Source: a bacterium
GTDB taxonomy: Bacteria > Pseudomonadota > Gammaproteobacteria > GCA-002705445 > GCA-002716945
Reading direction: 5' to 3'
DNA length: 55,033 bases
NCBI GenBank assembly: GCA_029979505.1
Contig: JAPOHH010000001.1
Coordinates: forward strand, 1-55,033
The translations under genes were made by a program, and so were the position numbers. Of the stretch, positions 27,517 through 36,428 are shown piece after piece (positions within the stretch are counted from its first letter, which is position 1; each line of letters begins with the position of its first letter). The notes below the pieces were generated by a model that saw only the letters and a list, made by a program, of their open reading frames with translations, searched no databases and had not been told where the DNA came from.

Positions 27517-28276
27517 GACTGCTCTTATAGATTCAACTGCATCTATAGCCCCAAGTGTTAAGATAGGAGCTTATGCAATTATTGATAAAAATGTATCGAT
27601 AGACGAGGGAACAGTCATTAAAGAACACGCTGTAATCAGAGAAAATACTTCACTTGGAAAGAATAATATAGTTTATCAATTTGCAAGTATAGGAGAGCAA
27701 CCACAAGATTTAAAATTTAAAAATGAAAAAACTACATGCACTATAGGTGATAATAATATATTCAGAGAAAATTGTAGTATTCATAGAGGTACTAAAGACG
27801 GTATCTCAGATACTTATATTGGTAACAATAACTTATTTATGGCTTACACTCATGTTGCTCATGACTGTGTTATCCAAGATAAATGTATTCTATCAAATGC
27901 AGCTAGTTTAGCTGGGCATGTGGAAGTTGATTCCAATGTTTCATTGGGTGGCTTTACGCTTGTTCATCAATTTTGCAAGATAGGTATGTATGCATTTTCT
28001 GGTCTTGGAACAGTAATATCTCAAGATGTAACACCATACACGCTGGTTGCAGGTAATCATGCTAAAGCATATAAAATAAATTCCGAAGGTTTAAAAAGAA
28101 AAGATTTCAATGAAGAAGATATTAAAAAATTAGAGAAATGCTTCAAAATATTTATCAGATCCAGTGAACCATTGCAGGAGAAATTAAAACTATTTAAAAA
28201 ACGTAATATTAGTAGTGACTGCTCTGATTATTTTGTAGATTTTATTATAAATAGCAAAAGAGGAATTACTCGCTAG
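27506..28276 (+). CDS. lpxA: UDP-N-acetylglucosamine (or 3-amino analogue) acyltransferase
   Basis: LpxA starts lipid A synthesis by moving a 3-hydroxyacyl chain from ACP to the 3-position of the sugar nucleotide. Hexapeptide repeats form a beta-helix. The catalytic base is H119 in THVAHDC, matching E. coli H125. G166 aligns with E. coli G173, the acyl-length residue, so a long (about C14) chain is predicted. The 256-aa length is typical. Linked gnnA/gnnB suggest that it can use the 3-amino sugar nucleotide, as described for Acidithiobacillus LpxA. The 3' end overlaps lpxB tail to tail by 11 nt. Confidence 0.95.
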   Translation: MIHKTALIDSTASIAPSVKIGAYAIIDKNVSIDEGTVIKEHAVIRENTSLGKNNIVYQFASIGEQPQDLKFKNEKTTCTIGDNNIFRENCSIHRGTKDGISDTYIGNNNLFMAYTHVAHDCVIQDKCILSNAASLAGHVEVDSNVSLGGFTLVHQFCKIGMYAFSGLGTVISQDVTPYTLVAGNHAKAYKINSEGLKRKDFNEEDIKKLEKCFKIFIRSSEPLQEKLKLFKKRNISSDCSDYFVDFIINSKRGITR

Positions 28277-29396
28277 TATTTATAATCCTTTCAGCAATAC
28301 TTACCAGACTTTCTGATGGTTTTGCTGAAAGTATTCTTCTAATCTCTTCATAATTTTTAAAGAACTCATTTCTATAATTTTCATCATTATCAATGTTATT
28401 CAATTCAACCATGATATCCACTTGATCATTGTATGAAGGCTGAATAAATTCTTTTACAATTGGTTTATCACCAATAGATGAGCCTAAAATAAGATTTACA
28501 AGGCCTATATACTTCACTGTAATTAATTTCTTCATTATGAGATATGATATGTATGAAAGTTTATACATAATTACCATCGGTATATCTAATATTGCTAGCT
28601 GTAGTGTGATTGTACCTGACGCGCATAAAGCTTTTTTACAATTGCTCACTTGATTAATATTTTTACCAGATATTAAGTATTTATGATATTCATCTGGGAG
28701 AAGCTTTTCTATTATGCTTTTGGATGTCTCATCTGCATAAAAAATTGCAATCTTCTCTTCTTTATTTTTTTGTATACAATCCAGCATAATAAATAAATTA
28801 CTTTTAATCTCAGATTCTCTACTCCCTGGAAATATTCCTAAGTCAATAGTTCTGCTTTGATAGTTCTTTGCTGAACTGATTAAGTCAGCTCTATTATTTA
28901 GTGGGTGACCTACATATGAGACATTATTTGTATATTTTTTGAAAAATATTTCTTCAAATGGAAAAATAACTGCAAGATAATCTATTGATTCTATAAACTT
29001 TTTTGATCTTTTTTCACGCCATGCCCATACTTGTGGAGCTACGTAAAAAAGAACAGGTATACCAAGACTTTTTGCATAACGAGCAACTTTTAAATTAAAC
29101 TCCACATAATCAACTAGTACAATCAAACTTGGCTTATTTTCATAAATATATTTTTTAGCAGCACTAAATGCAGCCATAATTTTTTTATATTTAGATATTA
29201 CTTCAATAATTCCTACTACAGATATTTCTTCAGTATCATAGATTAAACTTGCATTAGTTTTTTTTATCTCACTTTGTCCAAATGCAGAAAATGATATATT
29301 TGTATTAAGTTTGAGATGCTCATTTATGTAAGCTGCCGCGTGTTGATCTCCAGATGATTCTCCAGCTATTATGAAAATATTCTTCTTATCCTTCAT
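28266..29396 (-). CDS. lpxB: Lipid A disaccharide synthase
   Basis: LpxB joins lipid X and UDP-diacylglucosamine into the lipid A disaccharide at the inner membrane. The N-terminal IIAGESSGDQHAA (from residue 9) is diagnostic, and VLFYVAPQVWAWREKR and IFPGSRESEI are also family motifs. The 376-aa length is normal. It is normally downstream of lpxA on the same strand; here it is inverted and converges on lpxA. Its ATG overlaps the 3' end of the aminotransferase gene by 11 nt, so it is third in a gnnA-gnnB-lpxB unit. Confidence 0.96.
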   Translation of the reverse strand: MKDKKNIFIIAGESSGDQHAAAYINEHLKLNTNISFSAFGQSEIKKTNASLIYDTEEISVVGIIEVISKYKKIMAAFSAAKKYIYENKPSLIVLVDYVEFNLKVARYAKSLGIPVLFYVAPQVWAWREKRSKKFIESIDYLAVIFPFEEIFFKKYTNNVSYVGHPLNNRADLISSAKNYQSRTIDLGIFPGSRESEIKSNLFIMLDCIQKNKEEKIAIFYADETSKSIIEKLLPDEYHKYLISGKNINQVSNCKKALCASGTITLQLAILDIPMVIMYKLSYISYLIMKKLITVKYIGLVNLILGSSIGDKPIVKEFIQPSYNDQVDIMVELNNIDNDENYRNEFFKNYEEIRRILSAKPSESLVSIAERIINTSE

Positions 29397-30474
29397 AATT
29401 ATTTAAAATTTTACATATGTTTTTTGCTTGCTTTATAGGAAGTTCTGGATAAATGGGAATTGATAAACATTGTTTTGAGATTTTTTCAACCATTGGTAAA
29501 GGTTTATACCCATTACTTTTATAAGCATTATAGGAATAGATTGGTTTAGAATAATATATACCAAATGGTATACATCTTTTATTGAGATATGTTTCTAGTT
29601 TTTTTCGGTTTTTTACTCTTATTGTAAATTGATTATAACTATGTTGAGCATGTTTATGTGTAAACGGTAGAATAAGACGATCATTCTTAATTTCTTTATT
29701 ATAAATTTCTGCTATGCGTTTTCTTTTTTTAATAAATGAATTTACATAATTTATTTTTACATTTAATATTGCAGCTTGAATTTCATCTAACCTGCTATTA
29801 TAACCAATCAAATCATGTTGATTTCTCTTAATACCACCATGGGTTCTTAGCTTTAAAATAAGCTTATAAAGCTTTTTACTTTTAACACTTATAAGCCCTC
29901 CATCGCCGAAACAACCAAGGTTTTTTGTGGGAAAAAAACTAAAACATCCCATGTCTCCATAAGTGCCTGTCTGTTTATTTTTAAATAGTGCACCAAATGA
30001 CTGCGCACAGTCTTCTATATGTTTTAGAGAATAATTCTTACATATTTTATTGATTTGATCTAACTCAGCAGCCTGACCAAACAAATTAACGGAAAGTACT
30101 GCTTTTGTTTTCTTTGATATCAATTTTACTATTTTTTTTGGATTAATATTAAATGTATGCGGGTTTATATCTGCAAAAACTGGATTCGCACCTACTAATG
30201 AAATTGCTTCAGCAGTTGCAAAATATGTGAATGGTGTTGTTATTACTTCATCACCGGATTTAATACCCAGAGCCCTTAAGGATAAAACAAGTGCATCAGT
30301 ACCCGAATTACAGCTTACCGTATATTTAGTATTTAAGTAATTTTTACATAGATGTTCAAACTCTCTAACATTATCGCCCAAGATATAGTTTCCAGATGAT
30401 AAAATTTTTAAAATTTTTTTATCAATGATATGTCCAAATTCTTTATATTGACTTTTCAGATCAAATATTTTCAT
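29386..30474 (-). CDS. gnnB: DegT/DnrJ/EryC1-family aminotransferase, probable GnnB (UDP-GlcNAc 3-aminotransferase)
   Basis: This is a PLP sugar aminotransferase. The PLP-binding Lys is K184 in FFPTKNLG, D155 lies in IEDCAQSFG, and the phosphate-binding SGTDAL starts at residue 57. The family converts keto-sugar nucleotides to amino sugars. Its placement with a Gfo/Idh/MocA oxidoreductase and lpxB matches the GnnA-GnnB pair of Acidithiobacillus ferrooxidans, where GnnB transaminates 3-keto-UDP-GlcNAc for amide-linked lipid A. The family and active-site residues are seen; the GnnB role is inferred from context. Alternative: a WbpE-like enzyme for another diamino sugar. Confidence 0.78.
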   Translation of the reverse strand: MKIFDLKSQYKEFGHIIDKKILKILSSGNYILGDNVREFEHLCKNYLNTKYTVSCNSGTDALVLSLRALGIKSGDEVITTPFTYFATAEAISLVGANPVFADINPHTFNINPKKIVKLISKKTKAVLSVNLFGQAAELDQINKICKNYSLKHIEDCAQSFGALFKNKQTGTYGDMGCFSFFPTKNLGCFGDGGLISVKSKKLYKLILKLRTHGGIKRNQHDLIGYNSRLDEIQAAILNVKINYVNSFIKKRKRIAEIYNKEIKNDRLILPFTHKHAQHSYNQFTIRVKNRKKLETYLNKRCIPFGIYYSKPIYSYNAYKSNGYKPLPMVEKISKQCLSIPIYPELPIKQAKNICKILNNYEG

Positions 30475-31392
30475 CTATCCAAACCTTTTTGTAATTTTTT
30501 TTGCTACTTTTAGTGCAGTCTCACCTGCAATTCCATCAGTCATAGAAATACCTTTACCATAACATGTGTCTATAAAATTATTTATTTCTTCTTTAAGTGA
30601 ATCAGCTTTTTTGAATTTAAATTTTTTTGTAATAAATTTATTTTTATTATCCTTTATTAGCTGTTTAAGTTCACTATTGATAAAATCTACTGAATAGTAA
30701 GCTTTGTCAGAAAATATTCTCATTTTCCTTTCGTTTTTTGTACTTATTCTACTTGCTGTAAGATTTGCTATAATATTATCCTCAAACTTTATTCTTACAT
30801 TAGCTATATCAGTTAAATTTGTGATTATTTTTTTACCTGATACTGATATATTTTTGATTTGTTTTTTTACAAGGGAAAGAACAATATCAATATCGTGAAT
30901 CATTAAATCTAAGACAACATCAACATCATTAGCTCTAGGATTAAATTGGCATAATCTATGAACTTCTATAAATTGTGGATTTTTAAAACTCTCTTTGAGT
31001 TTCTTTACTGCAGGATTAAATTGCTCTAAATGTCCTATTTGAAGTACGCAGCCATTCTTTTTTGCTAAATAGTTTAATTTTCTTGCTTGCAGGACTGTTT
31101 CAGTCATTGGTTTTTCTAGCAGCACATGTTTTTTATTTTCTAGAAAATATTTTGCGATTTTATAATGCGTATTCGTTGGTGTAACTATTGACACAGCGTC
31201 TACATCATCAACGATATCAGTATATGTATCGGTTTTTATAATTCTTGCTTTATCAATGAACTCTAAATTCTTAGTTATTGAATCAACTGCGCAAGTGAGA
31301 TTTACAGATTTATTAAGCATATATTTTTGGTAATGAAATTTACCTAGATATCCTAATCCGACAATTCCTACTCTAATTTTATTACTAATCAT
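30475..31392 (-). CDS. gnnA: Gfo/Idh/MocA-family oxidoreductase, probable GnnA (UDP-GlcNAc 3-dehydrogenase)
   Basis: This is an NAD(P)-dependent sugar oxidoreductase. The Rossmann motif GIVGLGYLG starts at residue 9 and the catalytic-site EKP motif is E93-K94-P95. H187-region residues (DLMIHDIDIVL) match the usual active-site His/Asp. The 305-aa length is typical. GnnA oxidises the 3-OH of UDP-GlcNAc so that GnnB can aminate it. It is first of the minus-strand unit, its stop directly abuts the gnnB ATG, and a 50-nt spacer separates it from divergent rnhB. Family is clear; the exact substrate is inferred from linkage to gnnB and lpxB. Confidence 0.76.
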   Translation of the reverse strand: MISNKIRVGIVGLGYLGKFHYQKYMLNKSVNLTCAVDSITKNLEFIDKARIIKTDTYTDIVDDVDAVSIVTPTNTHYKIAKYFLENKKHVLLEKPMTETVLQARKLNYLAKKNGCVLQIGHLEQFNPAVKKLKESFKNPQFIEVHRLCQFNPRANDVDVVLDLMIHDIDIVLSLVKKQIKNISVSGKKIITNLTDIANVRIKFEDNIIANLTASRISTKNERKMRIFSDKAYYSVDFINSELKQLIKDNKNKFITKKFKFKKADSLKEEINNFIDTCYGKGISMTDGIAGETALKVAKKITKRFG

Positions 31393-31408
31393 ATGTCAAT
31401 TAATCATC

Positions 31409-31436
31409 TTGATTGATAGAATGAACATTATATACC
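31409..31436 (+). promoter_or_regulatory. Probable rnhB promoter, overlapping a gnnA -10 element
   Basis: TTGATT (31409-31414) and TATACC (31431-31436) are 16 nt apart, and the -10 ends 6 nt before the rnhB ATG at 31443. This predicts a leaderless or nearly leaderless transcript. On the minus strand TATAAT (reverse complement of 31427-31432) overlaps it and would drive gnnA with a leader of about 30 nt. The two promoters therefore share DNA. Confidence 0.42.
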
Positions 31437-31442
31437 ATTTAT

Positions 31443-31997
31443 ATGAAATCAAGAAAAATAATAGCAGGCATAGATGAAGTTGGAAGAGGAAGCTTGATTG
31501 GTTCTGTGTATTCATCTGCAGTTGTTTTCTACAATGATAACCTTATAAGTAATTTAGCAGATTCAAAGAAAATCAGTAGTAAAAAAAGATTATACTTAGC
31601 TAATACGATTCTTGAGAGAGCTGCTGCAGTCTCTATTGGAATTGCATCCAGAGATGAAATTGATGCACTAAATATTCATCATGCGACACTTCTAAGTATG
31701 AAAAGAGCTATTGACAATCTTCCTATTAAAGCAGACTTACTTCTGATAGATGGAAAATATGCTCCTGATACTGATATTGAGACACGTACAATAATTCAAG
31801 GTGATAAATTGATTAAACAAATTTCTGCAGCATCGATTATTGCTAAGGTAGCCAGAGATAATGAGATGTTGTTCATAGATAAAAAACTTGAACAATACAA
31901 CTTTTCTAAAAATAAAGGATATGGAACTAAACATCATTTGTCAGCTTTAGCTTACTTTGGAAAAACCATTTACCATAGAGAATCATTTATAAAATGA
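31443..31997 (+). CDS. rnhB: Ribonuclease HII
   Basis: RNase HII cuts the RNA strand in RNA-DNA hybrids and removes misincorporated ribonucleotides. The acidic metal-binding residues are D11-E12 (GIDEVGRG), D103 (LLLIDGK) and D121 (QGDK). ISAASIIAKVARD is also a family sequence. The first motif reads DEVGRGSLIGSV where DEAGRGPLAGPV is commoner, a mild divergence. The 184-aa length is on the short side of normal. It overlaps dnaE by 4 nt, restoring the usual rnhB-dnaE-accA order to the right of the inverted lpxB segment. Confidence 0.95.
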   Translation: MKSRKIIAGIDEVGRGSLIGSVYSSAVVFYNDNLISNLADSKKISSKKRLYLANTILERAAAVSIGIASRDEIDALNIHHATLLSMKRAIDNLPIKADLLLIDGKYAPDTDIETRTIIQGDKLIKQISAASIIAKVARDNEMLFIDKKLEQYNFSKNKGYGTKHHLSALAYFGKTIYHRESFIK

Positions 31998-34900
31998 ATA
32001 CAGATAACTTTACACATTTACATCTACACACATGTTATTCCTTGGGATCAGGAACAATAAAAATAGATGACCTAATCCAAACTGCCTTGAAGAATAATAT
32101 AAAAGCTCTTGCACTAACGGATCATCTAAATATATTTGGTGCTATTAAATTTTATAATAAATGCATAGCTTCTAATATTAAGCCAATTATAGGTTGTGAA
32201 ATTCCAGTTTTTAGCAATGATAATAAAAATTTAGGTAACATTGTCTTGCTTTGTCAAAATATTAATGGCTATCATAATCTGAATAAAATTCTATCTAATA
32301 TACACATTTCTAGATCTTCTTATTTAGGCGCGAATCTAGATATTTTAAAAAAATATAATTCAGACTTAATTTGCTTATCAGGAGGAAGGAATGGACTTTG
32401 TGGTGTTAGTATCATAAATAATTCATCAACAATTATTGAAGACAAATTAACTCGTATATCAAAAATATATCAAAATAAGTTTTACATTGAAATAGATAGA
32501 ACGAGTCGAATGAATGAGAATAATTATATTTACGAATCTTTACGCTTAGCTTCTAAACTACAACTCCCTGTCATGGCTTCTAATGATGTTTTATTTATAT
32601 CTGAAACTGACTTTGAAGCTAATGAGGTTAAAGTTGCAATTAATACAAAAACAAAGCTCGATGACCGTGTAAATCAAATAGATTACTCACCTAATCAATA
32701 TTTTAAGACAGCAACTGATATGAAATCTTTATTTTCTGATATCCCATCTGCAATAAGTAATATATCGGAAATTGTTAAGATGTGTAATTTTAAAATGCCT
32801 AAATTCAAATATCACCTACCTAAATTTTCTAATCCAACAGATAAAGACGATACTACATATTTCAAAGATTTATGTGAAACAGGTTTAAAGAATTATTTGT
32901 CTAACTTATCAGCAGATAAAGATAAATATAATACTAGGTTAAATAGAGAAATAGATGTAATTCAAAAAATGGGCTTTGCTAGTTATTTTTTAATAGTTCA
33001 AGAATTTATACAATGGGCAAAAAATAATGATGTGCCAGTAGGGCCAGGACGAGGATCTGGAGCAGGGTCATTGGTCGCTTTTGTACTCGGGATAACTACT
33101 ATTGATCCGATTAAATATAATCTTCTCTTTGAAAGGTTTCTTAACCCTGAAAGAATATCTATGCCTGATTTTGATATTGATTTTTGCATGAATAAACGCC
33201 AAAAAGTAATTGATCATATTATCTCTACCTATGGACAAGATAAAGTTTCTCAAATAATTACCTACAGTACTTTATCAGCTAGGGCAGTAATAAGAGATGT
33301 AGGACGAGTATTAGATTTTTCATATGGTTTTGTTGATTACATTGCAAAGCTCGTTCCTTTTTCGTTAGGAATAAAGATAAGTGAAGCATTGAAAGTCAGT
33401 AAAGAATTAGCTAAAGAATATAAAACTAAAGATGATGTAAAAACTATTATAGATTTTGCAAAAAAAATCGAAGGACTACCTCGAGGTGTTGGTACACATG
33501 CTGCTGGAATTGTAATTTCTCCTTCGAATATTACTGATTTTATGCCTATTTATTCTTTAGAAGATAAAGACGAGTTAATTACCCAATTTGACAAGGATGA
33601 CATTGAATCTATCGGTCTTGTTAAATTTGATATTTTAGGCCTGACGACATTAACAATTATGGATGAAGCTGTAAAACTAATTGAAGTGAACAATAAAAGT
33701 TTTAACTTAAAAGATATACCGCTAGATGATAGTAATGTTTTTAAACTACTCCAAAATAAAATGACTACAGGCATTTTCCAATTAGAATCTCTTGGTATGA
33801 AAAAATATATGGCACAACTAAAGCCAGATAAATTTGATGATATAGTTGCTCTCGTCGCACTATACAGACCTGGTCCGCTTGGTACAAACATGGTGGATGA
33901 TTTTATTTCAAATAAACATGGTGCTGAGATTAAATATGAACACCCATCTCTCAAAAATATATTATCTGAAACAAATGGATTAATTCTATATCAAGAGCAA
34001 GTAATGGAAATAGCAAGATCTCTTGGAAACTACTCTTTAGGTGATGCTGACCTTTTACGAAGAGCAATGGGTAAGAAAAAGCAAAAAGAAATGGAAGATC
34101 ATCGCTCAAGATTCATCTCAGGATGTAAAGAAAATAATATTAATAGTACTATATCTAAGTCTATTTTTGATAAGATGGAGAAATTTGCTGGATATGGATT
34201 TAATAAATCACATTCTGTGGCATACGCTATGCTGTCATATCAAACTGCATATTTAAAAAGTTATTATCCTACTGAATTCTACTCAGCAGCTTTGTCATCT
34301 GATATGGATAATACGAATAAGATAATAAATCTTCTTACTGCTTGTAAACAGTCAAATATTGAAATAAAACTGCCTGATATAAATAATTCAAATTACAAAT
34401 TCTCACCACTCAAGGATAAAGTAATCAACTATGGATTGGGAGCGATAAAAGGTGTTGGTGAAAACGCCGCAAGACATATATGGGAGATAAAAAATTCAGG
34501 GGGTAATTATTCAAGCATTGATGATTTTTGTTCAAGAGTGAATTTATCTATGGTTAATTCAGGAACTATTGAGTCTTTAATTTCTTCTGGCTGTTTTGAT
34601 TCTATAAGTCACAAAAGCAGATCGGAAAATCTGTCAGAATTACAATTACTAATTTCCCAGGGCCATAAGAAGCAAATAGATTTAGCATCTGGTCAAAATG
34701 AACTATTTGATTCCTTATCATCTATTGATAGTTCAAACAATGCCAGTAAGCAGGAATTAGCAAAAATAATACCTTCAAACATAGAATTAATTAAAGAAAG
34801 AAAAGTACTGGGCTACTATTTATCTAGCCATCCAATAAAAATTTATGAAAAAGAAATATCAGATATGAATCTTAAAAATATATCTATTATTAATTCATCA

Positions 34901-35434
34901 ATTATCAACTCATCTAGTTCAAAATTTAACTCTACAGTAGCTGGGATAATTATTGATTCTCGCTCGCAAAAAATCTCTAAAAATAAATTTATTACTATTT
35001 ATAAAGTAGATGATAGTACTCATCAAATTAATATTTCATTTTTTGAAGAAAAGTATCTTCAATATAAAAACTTATTAAAAGAAGATGATTTACTTTTCTT
35101 TAGCGGAGAGATATTTATAGATGACTACGATTCTCAATTATCAATGCGTGCAGAGCGTGTATATTCTATAACCGATGCTCGAGAAAAATACTCAAAATAT
35201 TTAGATATTGTTTTTCCATCTGAACTACTATCAAAAGAAAAATTAACGCAAATTAAGAATATATTTGAAAAATATGATTCTGGAAAAACGCAAATAAAAT
35301 TATCCTATAAAACCAGAGACTTTATTGCACCCATAAGTCTAAATAAAGATATCTGTGTGAAAATTACAGATAAATTACTTTCCGATATTAAATCAGTAAC
35401 TGGTAATGATAGTGTTACTATTAAATACCATTAG
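31994..35434 (+). CDS. dnaE: DNA polymerase III alpha subunit
   Basis: DnaE is the replicative polymerase. The N-terminal PHP domain shows HLHLHTCYS and LTDHLNIFG. The catalytic palm carries D394 and D396 in PDFDIDFCM, and the third acidic residue is in VKFDILGL. GPGRGSGAGSLVAF and GTHAAGIVIS are further core motifs. Helix-hairpin-helix and OB-fold regions follow in the C-terminal third. The 1146-aa length is close to E. coli 1160. No epsilon-type proofreading exonuclease insertion is present, so this is the DnaE1 type needing a separate dnaQ. Confidence 0.97.
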   Translation: MNTDNFTHLHLHTCYSLGSGTIKIDDLIQTALKNNIKALALTDHLNIFGAIKFYNKCIASNIKPIIGCEIPVFSNDNKNLGNIVLLCQNINGYHNLNKILSNIHISRSSYLGANLDILKKYNSDLICLSGGRNGLCGVSIINNSSTIIEDKLTRISKIYQNKFYIEIDRTSRMNENNYIYESLRLASKLQLPVMASNDVLFISETDFEANEVKVAINTKTKLDDRVNQIDYSPNQYFKTATDMKSLFSDIPSAISNISEIVKMCNFKMPKFKYHLPKFSNPTDKDDTTYFKDLCETGLKNYLSNLSADKDKYNTRLNREIDVIQKMGFASYFLIVQEFIQWAKNNDVPVGPGRGSGAGSLVAFVLGITTIDPIKYNLLFERFLNPERISMPDFDIDFCMNKRQKVIDHIISTYGQDKVSQIITYSTLSARAVIRDVGRVLDFSYGFVDYIAKLVPFSLGIKISEALKVSKELAKEYKTKDDVKTIIDFAKKIEGLPRGVGTHAAGIVISPSNITDFMPIYSLEDKDELITQFDKDDIESIGLVKFDILGLTTLTIMDEAVKLIEVNNKSFNLKDIPLDDSNVFKLLQNKMTTGIFQLESLGMKKYMAQLKPDKFDDIVALVALYRPGPLGTNMVDDFISNKHGAEIKYEHPSLKNILSETNGLILYQEQVMEIARSLGNYSLGDADLLRRAMGKKKQKEMEDHRSRFISGCKENNINSTISKSIFDKMEKFAGYGFNKSHSVAYAMLSYQTAYLKSYYPTEFYSAALSSDMDNTNKIINLLTACKQSNIEIKLPDINNSNYKFSPLKDKVINYGLGAIKGVGENAARHIWEIKNSGGNYSSIDDFCSRVNLSMVNSGTIESLISSGCFDSISHKSRSENLSELQLLISQGHKKQIDLASGQNELFDSLSSIDSSNNASKQELAKIIPSNIELIKERKVLGYYLSSHPIKIYEKEISDMNLKNISIINSSIINSSSSKFNSTVAGIIIDSRSQKISKNKFITIYKVDDSTHQINISFFEEKYLQYKNLLKEDDLLFFSGEIFIDDYDSQLSMRAERVYSITDAREKYSKYLDIVFPSELLSKEKLTQIKNIFEKYDSGKTQIKLSYKTRDFIAPISLNKDICVKITDKLLSDIKSVTGNDSVTIKYH

Positions 35435-35459
35435 TATTTTTATTTAAATTTCATATAAT
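35431..35459 (+). promoter_or_regulatory. Probable accA promoter, 6 nt upstream of the ATG
   Basis: TTAGTA (35431-35436) and a consensus TATAAT (35454-35459) are separated by 17 nt. The -10 ends 6 nt before the accA ATG, so transcription should begin at or within a base or two of the start codon. No Shine-Dalgarno sequence is present, consistent with a leaderless mRNA. The -35 overlaps the dnaE stop. Confidence 0.5.
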
Positions 35460-35465
35460 ATATTA

Positions 35466-36428
35466 ATGTCTGAATACAACCTCAATTATCTCGATTTTGA
35501 ACAACCGCTTTTAGAAATTGAAAACAAAATTACTGCAATAGAGACGAGCGCTAATGCATCTCAAAAAGATATCAAAAAAATAGAATCACTCAAAAAAGAC
35601 CTTGATAAAAATATCACAAAAATATTCTCATCCCTGAGTGATTGGCAAATTTCTCAAATAGCTAGACATCCATTACGACCATATACATTAGATTATATTC
35701 AAAATATGTTCACAGACTTTGTAGAAATTCATGGGGATAGAATGTTTGGAGATGATAAGGCTATTATTTGTGGTTTTGCAACTCTAGAGACTGAACCGTT
35801 TATGTTAATTGGTCATCAAAAAGGTAGAGACTCTAAGGAGAAAGTATATCGTAATTTTGGAATGCCTAAGCCGGAGGGATATAGAAAAGCATTAAGAGCT
35901 ATGAAATTAGCAGAGAAATTTCAAATACCTATTTTAACATTTATTGATACACCTGGAGCCTATCCTGGCATTGATGCAGAATCTAGAAATCAAAGCATTG
36001 CTATTGCTGATAACCTATATGAGATGTCTAAAATTAACACACCAATAATCTCAGTCGTCATAGGTGAGGGCGGTTCCGGAGGAGCATTAGCTATTGGTGT
36101 TTCCGATCGATTGGCAATGTTACAATATAGTATATACTCTGTTATAAGTCCTGAGGGATGTGCTTCAATATTATGGAAAGATGCATCAAAAGCGAATATT
36201 GCAGCTGAGGCATTATCAATTACATCAAATAAACTTCTCGGACATAACTTAATAGATAGGATAATTCCTGAACCTCACGGAGCAGCACATAGGAATTATT
36301 CTGCTATGTATTCCTCGCTTAAGTCTAATATTTTAGATATGCTTCAAGAAGTTAACAATACTTCTCATTCTGAATTATTAAAGAATAGAAATACCAAGCT
36401 GATGTCATATGGTCAATTTGAATCATAA
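35466..36428 (+). CDS. accA: Acetyl-CoA carboxylase carboxyltransferase, alpha subunit
   Basis: AccA with AccD transfers the carboxyl group from biotin to acetyl-CoA, making malonyl-CoA. The N-terminus NYLDFEQPLLEIENKI and the crotonase-like core with GEGGSGGALAIGVSDR and YSVISPEGCASILWKD are characteristic. The 320-aa length equals the usual ~319. accD is not in the window. The 3' end overlaps tilS by 20 nt, suggesting that tilS translation depends on accA. Confidence 0.97.
   Translation: MSEYNLNYLDFEQPLLEIENKITAIETSANASQKDIKKIESLKKDLDKNITKIFSSLSDWQISQIARHPLRPYTLDYIQNMFTDFVEIHGDRMFGDDKAIICGFATLETEPFMLIGHQKGRDSKEKVYRNFGMPKPEGYRKALRAMKLAEKFQIPILTFIDTPGAYPGIDAESRNQSIAIADNLYEMSKINTPIISVVIGEGGSGGALAIGVSDRLAMLQYSIYSVISPEGCASILWKDASKANIAAEALSITSNKLLGHNLIDRIIPEPHGAAHRNYSAMYSSLKSNILDMLQEVNNTSHSELLKNRNTKLMSYGQFES

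Noticed and set aside
28266-31392. Horizontally acquired sugar-modification island
   Set aside because: The AT-rich composition matches the surroundings, and the inverted block includes native lpxB, so a local inversion of an ancestral operon is simpler.
33550-33954. 134-codon minus-strand frame inside dnaE
   Set aside because: Antisense to the conserved polymerase core, whose motifs are intact on the plus strand.
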